From a bacterium 210917-DFI.7.65 (GTDB lineage: Bacteria > Bacillota > Clostridia > Oscillospirales > Oscillospiraceae): a stretch of DNA of 64,000 nucleotides. The stretch is from positions 617,926-681,925 of the forward strand of contig JAJCJJ010000001.1 in assembly GCA_020555865.1 (NCBI GenBank), given 5' to 3'. The notes beneath the pieces are model-generated. The model was not told the origin of the DNA, ran no database searches, and saw nothing but the letters and a program-made list of their open reading frames with translations. The position numbers and the translations under genes are program-made. Below are positions 9,205 to 17,400 of this stretch, in pieces. Position 1 is the first letter of the stretch, and every line of letters starts with the position of its first letter.

Positions 9205-9731
9205 ACTACCGTGTGGCAGTGCTGACGCTGAGCGATAAGGGCGCCCGCGGCGTGCGAAAGGACCGGAGCGGCCCCGCCGTTGCAGAACTGGTGTGCGCAG
9301 CGGGATTTGAAGTCGTTTATCAGAAACTGCTCAGCGACGATCTGGAAGCGATGCAGGCAGAGTTGGCGCGGCTATGCGATGAGCATGTGTGCGACCTGCT
9401 GCTGACGACTGGAGGAACCGGCTTTTCCAGCCGGGATGTAACGCCGGAAGCTACGCTGGCGGTGGCCGAGCGCCAGGCAAACGGCATTGCCGAGGCCATG
9501 CGCTGGCACTCATTGACGATCACGCCCCGCGCCATGCTCAGCCGCGGTGTCAGTGTGCTGCGTAAGCAGACGCTGATTGTCAATTTGCCTGGTTCCGAAA
9601 AAGCGGTGCGGGAGCATCTTTCTTATCTCCTGCCGGTGCTGCCCCATGCCCTGGGCATCCTGACGGGGCGGGAAAACGAATGCGGCGGTGATGGGGCGCA
9701 GTGTGCCCCTGCGATAGAGGAGGCGGAGTAA
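9201..9731 (+). CDS. mogA: Molybdopterin adenylyltransferase, MogA/MoaB family
   Basis: A 176-residue protein that adenylylates molybdopterin before molybdate insertion. It shows [12 protein letters not shown] at the start, [19 protein letters not shown] (the MoCF signature, residues about 66-84) and [15 protein letters not shown]. The start carries a GGAGGAGAA ribosome site and overlaps the moaC stop. The C-terminal tail after [10 protein letters not shown] is short and probably flexible. It is directly followed by moeA without a gap. Confidence 0.93.
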   Translation: MNYRVAVLTLSDKGARGVRKDRSGPAVAELVCAAGFEVVYQKLLSDDLEAMQAELARLCDEHVCDLLLTTGGTGFSSRDVTPEATLAVAERQANGIAEAMRWHSLTITPRAMLSRGVSVLRKQTLIVNLPGSEKAVREHLSYLLPVLPHALGILTGRENECGGDGAQCAPAIEEAE

Positions 9732-10961
9732 ATGGCGTCCTATCCGATTTTGCTGTCTCTGGAAGAGGGGCGGGAACGGATCCTGCAGCGCACGGCGCCG
9801 CTGGGGCGTGAATCTGTTTCGCTGGAAGAAGCCGACGGCCGCGTGCTGGCGGAGGACGTGATCTCCACGGAAGACCTTCCGCCCTTTCCCCGCTCGCCCT
9901 ACGATGGTTATGCTTTGCGTGCGGAGGATACACGGGAAGCCTCTGAGAAGCAGGGGGTGACACTGCGTATTGTGGAAGAAATCCCTGCGGGCCACGCCCC
10001 GCAAAAAGCGCTGACAGCTGGATGCGCAGCCAAGATTCTTACCGGTGCGCCCATTCCATTCGGTGCAGATGCGGTGGTGAAATTTGAGGACACGACGTTT
10101 GATGCGCAGACGGTGACGGTTTACACGCCCTGTCGCAGCGGTGAAAACATTGTACCGGCTGGGGAAGATCTCCGACGGGGCGAAACCGTGTTGCGCCGGG
10201 GGACGCTGCTCCGCGGCGCGGCGCTGGGGCTGCTGGCGGGGCTGGGCCGCAGCGAGTGCCTGGTGTACCACCGTCCTTTGGTGGAGCTGATCTCCACAGG
10301 GGATGAACTGGTGGGAGTGGAACAGACTCCGGGGCCAGGGCAGATCCGCAACAGCAGCGTCTATGCCCTTGCTTCCTATGCCAGGCGCTGCGGCGCGCTG
10401 ACGCGCTGTGCCGGAATTGTACCGGATCAGACGGAGTGCATCGCGGCGGCTGTTGCACGCGCGGCGGGTCGGGCTGATCTGGTACTGACCACCGGCGGTG
10501 TGTCTGTGGGGGATTACGACCGGCTCCGTGCGGCGCTGGAACATCTGGGGGCGGAAATCCTCTTTTGGAAACTGCGCATCAAGCCCGGCGCCGCCTTTTT
10601 AGCGGCGGTTTATCAGGGGACACTCCTTTTGGGCCTGTCCGGTAACCCGTCGGCGGCTGCCGTGGCCTTTTTCCTGCTGGGTATCCCAGCGCTGAGGCGG
10701 ATAGGGGGCTGGGAAAAGGCGGAACTGGAAAAAATCCGCGTGCGCATGGGCGGTGCTTTTGCGAAAAAAAGCCCCAATCGCCGTTTTCTGCCGGGGCGGT
10801 TGGAGATGTGCGGCGGAGCAGCCTATCTGGCGGTGGCCGAACGCCAGGGAAACGGCATGCTGCATCCATTGTTGGAATGCGATCTGCTGGGCGAACTGCC
10901 AGCCGGCAGCGCACCCATGGAAAAGGGAAGTGAAATTGACGCGTACCGGCTGTTCATTTGA
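9732..10961 (+). CDS. moeA: Molybdopterin molybdenumtransferase MoeA
   Basis: A 409-residue MoeA of normal length. It inserts molybdate into adenylylated molybdopterin. The order of motifs fits: FPRSPYDGYALRAED (usually S-x-M-DGYA; here Tyr replaces Met), ILTGAPIPFGADAVVKFED, VELISTGDEL, VLTTGGVSVGDYD and GLSGNPSAAAVAF. The start codon abuts the mogA stop with no intervening base. It is the last gene of the operon, with a strong terminator 10 bases after the stop. Confidence 0.95.
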   Translation: MASYPILLSLEEGRERILQRTAPLGRESVSLEEADGRVLAEDVISTEDLPPFPRSPYDGYALRAEDTREASEKQGVTLRIVEEIPAGHAPQKALTAGCAAKILTGAPIPFGADAVVKFEDTTFDAQTVTVYTPCRSGENIVPAGEDLRRGETVLRRGTLLRGAALGLLAGLGRSECLVYHRPLVELISTGDELVGVEQTPGPGQIRNSSVYALASYARRCGALTRCAGIVPDQTECIAAAVARAAGRADLVLTTGGVSVGDYDRLRAALEHLGAEILFWKLRIKPGAAFLAAVYQGTLLLGLSGNPSAAAVAFFLLGIPALRRIGGWEKAELEKIRVRMGGAFAKKSPNRRFLPGRLEMCGGAAYLAVAERQGNGMLHPLLECDLLGELPAGSAPMEKGSEIDAYRLFI

Positions 10962-10970
10962 TATGTAGAG

Positions 10971-11012
10971 CGCTCCTGCAAAGGAACCCAAACCCTTTGC
11001 AGGGGCGTTTTT
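10971..11012 (+). terminator. Rho-independent terminator of the moco operon
   Basis: Stem CGCTCCTGCAAAGG (10971-10984) pairs, with minor mismatch, with CCCTTTGCAGGGGCG (10993-11007) and is followed by TTTTT. Confidence 0.85.
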
Positions 11013-11028
11013 GCGCAGACGGGCGCCC

Positions 11029-11057
11029 TTGCTCAATGACAGTGGACATGGTACAAT
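11029..11057 (+). promoter_or_regulatory. Promoter of glpK
   Basis: TTGCTC at 11029-11034, 17 bases, then TACAAT at 11052-11057 preceded by TGG (extended -10). It starts only 17 bases past the previous terminator and 26 bases before glpK. Confidence 0.6.
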
Positions 11058-11082
11058 AAAAGAAACGAAAGGGGGAACCGCC

Positions 11083-12570
11083 ATGGGCACCTATCTTTTG
11101 GCGCTGGATCAGGGAACCACCAGCTCCCGCGCCATTTTGTTTGACTGCCGGCAGAATATTGTTGCCGTGGCGCAGAAGGAATTTGCGCAGCAGTATCCCC
11201 GGCAGGGCTGGGTAGAGCACGACGCTATGGAGATCTGGTCCTCGGAGTATGCCGTGATGATGGAAGTGCTGGCAAAAGCAGATGTTCCAGCCCGGGATAT
11301 CGCAGCCATCGGCATCACCAATCAGCGGGAAACCACGGTGCTGTGGGACCGGGAAACCGGCCGGCCTATTTACAACGCCATCGTTTGGCAGTGCCGGCGC
11401 ACCTCCGGCCTTGTGGACGATCTGCTCGCTCAGGGGTATGGGGATCATATTCGAAAAACTACAGGGTTGGTGCCAGACGCTTATTTTTCCGCCACCAAGA
11501 TCAAATGGATCCTCGATCATGTAGAGGGTGCCCGGGCACGGGCAGAAGAGGGGAAAATCCTTTTCGGTACGGTGGACACCTGGCTTCTCTGGAAACTGAC
11601 CGGCGGAGCGGTGCACGCCACAGATGTAACCAATGCCTCCCGTACCATGCTCTACGATATCCGCAAGCTGGTCTGGGATGAAACGCTCCTGCGGGCGTTG
11701 GATATCCCACGTGCCATGCTGCCACGGGTCTGTTCCTCCAGCGAGGTGTACGGTTATGCCGCGCTGCAGGGCGTGCAGGTTCCAGTTTCCGGAATTGCCG
11801 GCGATCAGCAGGCGGCGTTGTTCGGCCAGACTTGCTTTGCTCCGGGGGAAGCCAAGAACACATACGGCACCGGCTGCTTTTTGCTGATGAACACCGGCCA
11901 TGTGCCCTGCGAAAGCAAAAATGGGCTGATTACCACCATTGCAGTGGGGCTTGGAGACGAGGTGCAGTATGCTTTGGAAGGCTCGGTATTTGTGGGCGGC
12001 GCGGTGATCCAGTGGTTGCGGGATGAGATGCGCTTTTTCACCGAAAGCCAGGATGCTGAGTATTACGCCCAGAAGGTGCCCGACACTGGAGGCGTGTATC
12101 TGGTCCCGGCTTTCACTGGCCTGGGCGCGCCGTATTGGGATATGTATGCCCGGGGCTGCATCGTGGGCCTGACCAGGGGTACCAAGAGGGAGCACATCAT
12201 CCGTGCGGCCCAGGAGTCCATTGCCTACCAGGTGGCCGATTTGGCTGAGTCCATGGAAAAGGATACGGGCCTGCCCCTTTCCCATTTGAAAGCGGACGGC
12301 GGTGCCAGCCGGGATCGGTTTCTGATGCAGTTCCAGGCCGATATCCTGAACCGTCCGGTGCGCCGTCCGGTGATCCGGGAGACTACCGCTCTGGGGGCAG
12401 CCTTTCTTGCCGGACTTGCCGTCGGCGTATGGAGCGATCGGGAAGCGATCAAAGCGCTCTGGGTTTGCGATCAGGAGTTTACGCCGCAGATGACGGATGC
12501 ACAGCGGCAGGCGCTGCTGCGCGACTGGCACCGCGCTGTGGGCCGCAGCCGCGGCTGGGCGGAAGAATAA
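11083..12570 (+). CDS. glpK: Glycerol kinase
   Basis: A 495-residue FGGY kinase that phosphorylates glycerol to glycerol 3-phosphate with ATP. The N-terminal ATPase loop [16 protein letters not shown] and the glycerol-site [14 protein letters not shown] are clear. [14 protein letters not shown], the hinge region with [14 protein letters not shown], and the C-terminal [13 protein letters not shown] and [14 protein letters not shown] are all family signatures. The ATG with AAGGGGG upstream gives the usual length. It stands alone, without glpF or glpD beside it. Confidence 0.97.
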   Translation: MGTYLLALDQGTTSSRAILFDCRQNIVAVAQKEFAQQYPRQGWVEHDAMEIWSSEYAVMMEVLAKADVPARDIAAIGITNQRETTVLWDRETGRPIYNAIVWQCRRTSGLVDDLLAQGYGDHIRKTTGLVPDAYFSATKIKWILDHVEGARARAEEGKILFGTVDTWLLWKLTGGAVHATDVTNASRTMLYDIRKLVWDETLLRALDIPRAMLPRVCSSSEVYGYAALQGVQVPVSGIAGDQQAALFGQTCFAPGEAKNTYGTGCFLLMNTGHVPCESKNGLITTIAVGLGDEVQYALEGSVFVGGAVIQWLRDEMRFFTESQDAEYYAQKVPDTGGVYLVPAFTGLGAPYWDMYARGCIVGLTRGTKREHIIRAAQESIAYQVADLAESMEKDTGLPLSHLKADGGASRDRFLMQFQADILNRPVRRPVIRETTALGAAFLAGLAVGVWSDREAIKALWVCDQEFTPQMTDAQRQALLRDWHRAVGRSRGWAEE

Positions 12571-12597
12571 AAAATTCAGAACGGTTTGTATTCAATG

Positions 12598-12640
12598 CAG
12601 CAGGCGCGTGTGCTTTCTTTGCACACGCGCCTGCTGTGTT
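12598..12640 (+). terminator. Hairpin terminator after glpK
   Basis: A perfect 16-base stem, CAGCAGGCGCGTGTGC (12598-12613) with its complement at 12621-12636 and a 7-base loop. There is no long T run behind it (TGTTGG), so termination efficiency is uncertain. Confidence 0.55.
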
Positions 12641-12695
12641 GGAAAAGGGGTGAGCGAACGGCATTGGAAAAAGAGAAAACATGTCACTCATTTTC

Positions 12696-12742
12696 AGAAA
12701 AATGACGTGTGCATCCTTCCGTGGAAAGAAGCACACGTCATT
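12696..12742 (-). terminator. Terminator of the GSIII gene
   Basis: Arms AATGACGTGTGC (12701-12712) and GCACACGTCATT (12731-12742). Read on the minus strand, the stem runs into a TTTTT tract. It lies about 60 bases beyond the stop of the glutamine synthetase gene. Confidence 0.65.
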
Positions 12743-12803
12743 GTGCGGAGTGATCTGCAGTGCAGACCGGGTATATTCAAAAAGAAACGAGAGAATAAAA
12801 TAA

Positions 12804-14900
12804 TCAAATATTGAACAGCATTTCGCCGTAGGTGGGATAGGGCCAATATTCCGATGCGGTCATGGTTTCCATTTCATCGGTGATGGCGCGCATCTCCTGC
12901 ATCAGGGCAAACACCTTGTCGTGATAATACAGCGCGGCTTTCTGTGTGTCTTCCGGTACCTTGATGAGGGCTTTTTCCAAATCAGCGCATTTGCCGTACA
13001 GTCCGTCGCTCAGGGAGGAGAGCTTTTTCAGAAGTTCTGTATCTGCTATGCAGGGAATATCCTTGCTGACCGCCCGCTTGCCCAGGATCGATGAGCTGAG
13101 GGCGTCTGTGTATGCAGAAACTGCGGGCAGGATATCGCGCTTGACCATGTCCACGGCGGTCTGCGCCTCAATGTTGATGATCTTGCTGTAGCTTTCCAGA
13201 TGAATCTCATAGCGGGCTTTCATCTCGGTCTCGGTGTAGATGTTATGCTTGGTGAAAAGCTTGATGTTCTTTTTGGAGATATAAGCGCGCATGGCTTCCG
13301 GGGTATTTTTCAGGTTGGCCAGCCCCCGGGCTTCCGCCTCGCCGATCCAGGAATCGTCATAGCCGTTGCCGTTGAAAATAATGCGTTTGTGTTCCTTCAG
13401 CGTTTGCTGCAGCAGTGCCTGCAGGTCTTTGTTGAAATTTTTGGATTTTTCCAGCTTGTCGGCAAACTGGCATAACTCTTCAGCCACAATGGTGTTGAGC
13501 GCGATATTGGGGCCGGAGATGGACTGCTCAGAACCGAGCATGCGGAACTCAAACTTGTTGCCGGTGAAGGCGAAGGGAGAGGTGCGGTTACGGTCAGTGG
13601 TGTCCTGCGGGATATGGGGCAGCGCGTCCACGCCCACTTCCAGGGAGCTTTCCTGCTGGCCCTTGTATACGGTGCCTTTTTCAATGGATTCGAGCACTGC
13701 GTTCAGCTCTGAGCCGAGGAATACGGACACCACGGCGGGCGGCGCCTCATTTGCGCCCAAGCGATGGTCGTTGCCGGCCGAAGCCACCGTACAGCGCAGC
13801 ATCTCCTGATAGTCATCCACGCCCTTAATGATGGCCACCAGGAACAGCAGGAATTGGGCGTTGTCACGGGGCGTTTTTCCGGGATCCAGAAGATTTTTGC
13901 CAGTGTCGGTGGAAATCGCCCAGTTGTCGTGCTTGCCGGAGCCGTTAACGCCGGCGAAAGGTTTTTCGTGCAGCAGACACACCAGACCGTGCTTTGCAGC
14001 CACGTTTTTCATGATCTCCATGGTCAGCTGATTGTGATCGGCGGCGGTGTTGGCATCGCCGAAAATGGGGGCCAGTTCGTGCTGGGCGGGGGCGACTTCG
14101 TTGTGTTTGGTCTTGGCCAGAATACCCAGTTTCCACAACTCTTCGTCCAGATCTTTCATGTAATTGGAAACACGGGGCTTCAGGGCGCCAAAATAGTGGT
14201 CGTCCATTTCCTGCCCCTTCGGGGGCTTTGCGCCGAACAGGGTGCGGCCGGTCATGATCAGATCTTCGCGCTGATCATACATTTTTTTGTCGATCAGGAA
14301 ATATTCCTGCTCCGGGCCGACAGTGGCGATCACTTTTTTTGTGGTGGTATCGCCAAACAGGCGGAGTACGCGCAGTGCCTGTTTGCTCAACTCATCCATG
14401 GAGCGTAGCAGCGGAGTCTTTTTATCCAGTGCTTCGCCGCCGTAGGAGAAGAATACTGTGGGGATATACAGGCTTCCGTCTTTGACAAAAGCATATGTGG
14501 TGGGGTCCCAAGCTGTGTAGCCGCGGGCTTCAAAGGTTGCGCGCAGGCCGCCGGAGGGGAAGGAGGAAGCGTCCGGCTCGCCGCGCACCAACTCCTTGCC
14601 GGAAAATTCCATAATGGCACCGCCGCCGTCGGTAGGGGAGATAAAACTGTCGTGCTTTTCGGCGGTCACTCCGGTCATGGGCTGGAACCAGTGGGTGTAG
14701 TGTGTGGCGCCTTTTTCCAGTGCCCAGTCCTTCATGGCATTGGCCACGACGGTAGCCACAGACATATCCAAAGGAATCCCTTCATCCTTGCATTTTTTCA
14801 GTGCTTTGTAGGTGTCCTTGGGCAGCCGCTCCTTCATAACCTTTTCATTGAATACCATGCTGCCGAACATGGCGGGGACGTGGCTGGATGCTTCTGACAT
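12804..14900 (-). CDS. glnN: Glutamine synthetase type III (GlnN)
   Basis: A 698-residue GSIII, the large glutamine synthetase of many anaerobes, condensing glutamate and ammonia with [15 protein letters not shown] and EKHDSFISP near residue 70, [13 protein letters not shown] with metal-binding glutamates near 200, [12 protein letters not shown] near 265 and the [13 protein letters not shown] histidine/ATP region near 315 are all intact. The ATG at 14900 has AAAGGAGG 8 bases upstream; an in-frame TTG three bases earlier is less likely. It has its own promoter and an intrinsic terminator in the leader, so expression is probably controlled by read-through. Confidence 0.96.
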   Translation of the reverse strand: MSEASSHVPAMFGSMVFNEKVMKERLPKDTYKALKKCKDEGIPLDMSVATVVANAMKDWALEKGATHYTHWFQPMTGVTAEKHDSFISPTDGGGAIMEFSGKELVRGEPDASSFPSGGLRATFEARGYTAWDPTTYAFVKDGSLYIPTVFFSYGGEALDKKTPLLRSMDELSKQALRVLRLFGDTTTKKVIATVGPEQEYFLIDKKMYDQREDLIMTGRTLFGAKPPKGQEMDDHYFGALKPRVSNYMKDLDEELWKLGILAKTKHNEVAPAQHELAPIFGDANTAADHNQLTMEIMKNVAAKHGLVCLLHEKPFAGVNGSGKHDNWAISTDTGKNLLDPGKTPRDNAQFLLFLVAIIKGVDDYQEMLRCTVASAGNDHRLGANEAPPAVVSVFLGSELNAVLESIEKGTVYKGQQESSLEVGVDALPHIPQDTTDRNRTSPFAFTGNKFEFRMLGSEQSISGPNIALNTIVAEELCQFADKLEKSKNFNKDLQALLQQTLKEHKRIIFNGNGYDDSWIGEAEARGLANLKNTPEAMRAYISKKNIKLFTKHNIYTETEMKARYEIHLESYSKIINIEAQTAVDMVKRDILPAVSAYTDALSSSILGKRAVSKDIPCIADTELLKKLSSLSDGLYGKCADLEKALIKVPEDTQKAALYYHDKVFALMQEMRAITDEMETMTASEYWPYPTYGEMLFNI

Positions 14901-14944
14901 CAAAAATTCCTCCTTTAACGAATTGAGAAACTTCTTGTTTCAAA

Positions 14945-14988
14945 CAAAAAAGAAAAAGCGCTGTGGGAAGAAACTATTCCCACAGCGC
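14945..14988 (-). terminator. Leader terminator (attenuator) upstream of glnN
   Basis: Stem 14958-14969/14977-14988 (GCGCTGTGGGAA and complement, 7-base loop). On the minus strand it is followed by TTTTTCTTTTTT, a full intrinsic terminator. It lies between the promoter at 15005-15032 and the glnN ribosome site, so it can act as an attenuator. It may also end transcripts from the acetyltransferase gene that stops at 15061. Confidence 0.75.
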
Positions 14989-15004
14989 CATTGCTGATAG
15001 ATGT

Positions 15005-15032
15005 AGTATAACATTGTGCCAAAAAAAGTCAA
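15005..15032 (-). promoter_or_regulatory. Promoter of glnN
   Basis: On the minus strand: TTGACT (15027-15032), a 16-base spacer, then TATACT (15005-15010) preceded by TGT (extended -10). Transcription should begin near 14998, only a few bases before the leader terminator. Confidence 0.7.
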
Positions 15033-15060
15033 TAGGTTTTGTGCAGTTTTTGAAAAGATT

Positions 15061-15753
15061 TTATCGATTGCTGTCCTTCTGCGTGCTCCGGTGGCGCAGT
15101 AGATCCTGTGCCCAGCGGGTAAAAGCTTCCAGATCCGGATTGCACAGCATAGGCAGAGCCTGAGCCAGTACTTCGGGCGGAAAATCCCACCAGCGCAGTT
15201 CCAGAAGCAGCGCGGTCACTGCTTCGTCAAACCGCTGCCGGCGTACGGCGGCGGGGTTGCCTCCGGCGATAGTATATGGGGGAATGTCCCGGGTGAGCAC
15301 AGAGCGGGCGGCAATGATTGCTCCGTCGCCGATATGCACGCCGGGCAGGATCAGGCACTCCCGGCCGATCCAAACGTCGTTTCCGATCACAATATCGCCT
15401 TTTCGGGGCAGCTGAGATAAATGCGGCGGCGTATTCTCCTCCCATGTTCCGCCAAACACGCTGAAGGGATATGTGGTCACGCTGCTGAGACGGTGGTTGG
15501 CAGGCCCCATGATAAATTTCGTTCCCTCAGCGATAGCGCAGAATTTTCCGATGATCAGGCGGTCTCCGAATTCCGGATAGTTGAACAGCACGTTGTTCTG
15601 CTCGAAAGCGGCGCTGTTTTGCCTGTCGTCATAGTAGGTGTAATCCCCAATGGAAATATTGGGGGCTTTGACTACATTTTTGATAAAACAGGATGTTTTG
15701 TATTCATTGGGGAATACCACATCCGGACTGGGCAGATTCATATAACGATACAT
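15061..15753 (-). CDS. CatB-related O-acetyltransferase (Vat/xenobiotic acetyltransferase family)
   Basis: About 226-230 residues of left-handed beta-helix acetyltransferase. The first half has NISIGDYTYYDD and IIGKFCAIAEGTKFIMGPANHRL, with the catalytic histidine in the ANHR block. The second half has hexapeptide repeats IVIGNDVWIG, LILPGVHIGDGAIIAARSVLT and IAGGNPAAVRRQRF. This family acetylates streptogramin A, chloramphenicol or sugar substrates; sequence alone does not show which. The first ATG (15753) abuts an AGAAAGG, so the internal ATG at 15741 with 12-base spacing may be the true start. Confidence 0.85.
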   Translation of the reverse strand: MYRYMNLPSPDVVFPNEYKTSCFIKNVVKAPNISIGDYTYYDDRQNSAAFEQNNVLFNYPEFGDRLIIGKFCAIAEGTKFIMGPANHRLSSVTTYPFSVFGGTWEENTPPHLSQLPRKGDIVIGNDVWIGRECLILPGVHIGDGAIIAARSVLTRDIPPYTIAGGNPAAVRRQRFDEAVTALLLELRWWDFPPEVLAQALPMLCNPDLEAFTRWAQDLLRHRSTQKDSNR

Positions 15754-16654
15754 CCTTTCTGTTTTAGACGGCTTCCATCACATCCTTTCCCCAAGCGTTA
15801 CAGTGGCAACAGCTCGTATTTTTCGGATTTCACGCATCAAAACCACCTCGCGATCTATGTTTTCCCCTGCATTTAAAATAGAAAGGAAGGCATTTCTTTT
15901 CAAGCAAACTGGGGGCTGCTCAGAACGGCGCATTTTATATGCGCCGTTCATTTCCAAAATCGTTTGTTCATGTTTGGCAGCATAATAAACCTGGAAACAG
16001 ATGGTCTGTTTTTTCTGCCAAAGTTACGCGCAATCAAACCAAAATGGACAGTATTCATCATGCTATCTGATCTTGCTGTTCTTAAAACACGCTTGAATGG
16101 ACTTAATGGATACAAATGAAGGTTTCCGCCGGCAATCACTCCAACGCGTATCGAAGTATCTCCGCGGCCTCTTTCTGCCTGTTTTTTGTTCATCCAGACG
16201 GTTTGCTTCACTGGATTGGCGGTAGCGCAAACCAGAATCAGGCGCAGAAAATTTTCAAAGCTTTTTGCCAGCAGGTATACAGTTTGCGCTGCACAACTTT
16301 CCAGGTTACCGAAGAACACCGTTTTCAAATCCGATCCGCTCTGCACGGACAAGATAACAGGAATGGAGTTGTTATTTTACCGGATTCCAAGCATAAAAGT
16401 CTTTTCTCTATGGATAATGCCGTGTATTTTGCATAAACCGTTCCTGTCAAAACACCCCTGTAATATTTGATGTTTCATTTGTTTTTTATTTTACCACAAT
16501 TTCGGGAGCGTGGAAATAGAGCATTTTCCGGACGAACTATATTCTGCGCTTTTATGTAAATAAATGTGTTTTCTCCGGCGTGGGAGCATGGGCGGATGTG
16601 CGAGTTTTCGATTGGAACCCTGCAAAAATAGGTTGATACAGAAAGGAGATTTGT
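15754..16654. other. Non-coding, apparently decayed region
   Basis: About 900 bases between the acetyltransferase start and the glutamate-synthase remnant hold no convincing intact gene. The section 16370-16570 is markedly AT-rich. A stretch on the minus strand around 15950-16370 looks like a piece of former coding DNA (separate entry). No transposase, tRNA or clear repeat was recognised here. Confidence 0.5.
15948..16375 (-). pseudogene. Possible degraded protein gene fragment
   Basis: The minus-strand frame reads protein-like sequence such as TVFFGNLESCAAQTVYLLAK, continuing SFENFLRLILVCATANPV, without a proper start codon or ribosome site and with a stop codon just upstream. The hydrophobic/acidic pattern ending in a TVWMNKKQ block vaguely resembles the end of a SMI1/KNR4-like domain, but that is a weak impression. 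The distal third (after about 16120) loses protein character. I read it as a remnant, not a functional gene. Confidence 0.25.
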
Positions 16655-16759
16655 ATGATTACCGTATTTTTGGAGCCAAAGGATTGGGTTCCGGCAAAAC
16701 GTTCACTGTATGCGGACAAGGGGGGGGAAGAGGCATTGCTGGCAGCAACGATACCTTGA
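16655..16759 (+). CDS. Possible 34-residue small ORF of unknown function
   Basis: ATG with an excellent AAAGGAG ribosome site 6 bases upstream, reading MITVFLEPKDWVPAKRSLYA and ending in IP before TGA. There is no recognised domain, signal peptide or membrane segment. It may equally be the truncated start of a lost gene, since a run of eight G (from about 16720) lies inside it and could mark a frameshift. It is followed at once by a CCTTTTCTTTTCC/GGAAAGAAAGG-type hairpin near 16770. Confidence 0.25.
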   Translation: MITVFLEPKDWVPAKRSLYADKGGEEALLAATIP

Positions 16760-16831
16760 CGGAGGAGTCCTTTTCTTTTCCGTTCGGAAAGAAAGGCAAA
16801 GAGACAGGGTTAGAAAGGACACGCTCAGAGT

Positions 16832-17310
16832 ATGAAACGGGAAGGCGCAGTCGGCTGCGCCATTTCCGGCGTCATTGGCAAAAGCAGAGAACCATTCAGC
16901 GGACGGACGATCATCCAATCCTTTGCGCTGATGCACAACTGGGGCGACGGCCTCGGCGTTGGATCCCGGCAAAAGCAGCGGCAAAAGCAGCGCATCGTGC
17001 GCCGGGAAATGCGCTGGGCTGCCATATGAACGGTACAGAAATCGACATGCACAATGCACAGGACACCGTTGGAGACGCTATGAACAACGGCGTGATCTGT
17101 GTGTACGGTAGTGCCGGAAATGCTTGCAGCTATGCTATGCACGGCGGAGAGATGTATCTCCGCTGCGAAAATCTGTCCCAACCGTTGGTGCAGGTGAAGA
17201 CCCACCGGGCTTTGAAAGAGGAACTTTCCGGGATCTGTGCGCAAAGTCTTTTTTATATGCATGCGCTGAATACAAATAATCCGTACAAATCTCTTTACAC
17301 CTCCAATTGA
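16832..17310 (+). pseudogene. Collapsed archaeal-type glutamate synthase/glutamine amidotransferase remnant
   Basis: The first frame starts with a proper ribosome site (AGAAAGGA) and reads MKREGAVGCAISGVIGKS, then SFALMHNWGDGLG, the beginning of a class II amidotransferase/GltS-like protein. After a 12-base tandem repeat (GCAAAAGCAGCG twice, near 16970-16993) this frame is lost. Another frame then reads GNALGCHMNGTEIDMHNAQD and GDAMNNGVICVYGSAGNACS and ends SYAMHGGEMYLR, the GXGXG beta-helix domain of glutamate synthase. The whole FMN-binding middle is missing. An internal deletion plus frameshift is the simplest reading. The site next to glutamine synthetase genes fits a former ammonia-assimilation cluster. 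Confidence 0.7.
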
Positions 17311-17322
17311 TTCAGGTATGAT
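17294..17322 (+). promoter_or_regulatory. Promoter of the GS-like/ANTAR pair
   Basis: TTTACA (17294-17299), 17 bases, TATGAT (17317-17322). The predicted start near 17329 gives a leader of about 70 bases. Confidence 0.55.
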
Positions 17323-17330
17323 AAAATATA

Positions 17331-17377
17331 GAAGTATGCAAACCCATGCGGCCCAGGAAGCGATACTTCCTGGGCCG
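17331..17377 (+). promoter_or_regulatory. Structured leader of the GS-like gene
   Basis: A perfect 12-base stem (CGGCCCAGGAAG, 17349-17360, with complement 17366-17377, loop CGATA) without a U-tract. An upstream GAAGTAT (17331-17337) can instead pair with ATACTTC (17363-17369), so two exclusive folds are possible. Given the ANTAR gene in the same unit, an RNA-binding role is plausible but unproven. Confidence 0.4.
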
Positions 17378-17400
17378 TATCCAATAAGCGAGGAGAGAAC

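Noticed and set aside
17331-17377. A classical two-hairpin ANTAR target in the GS-like leader
   Set aside because: The strong hairpin has a five-base loop and the small one has C at loop position 4, so the A1/G4 hexaloop rule fails; kept only as a structured leader.
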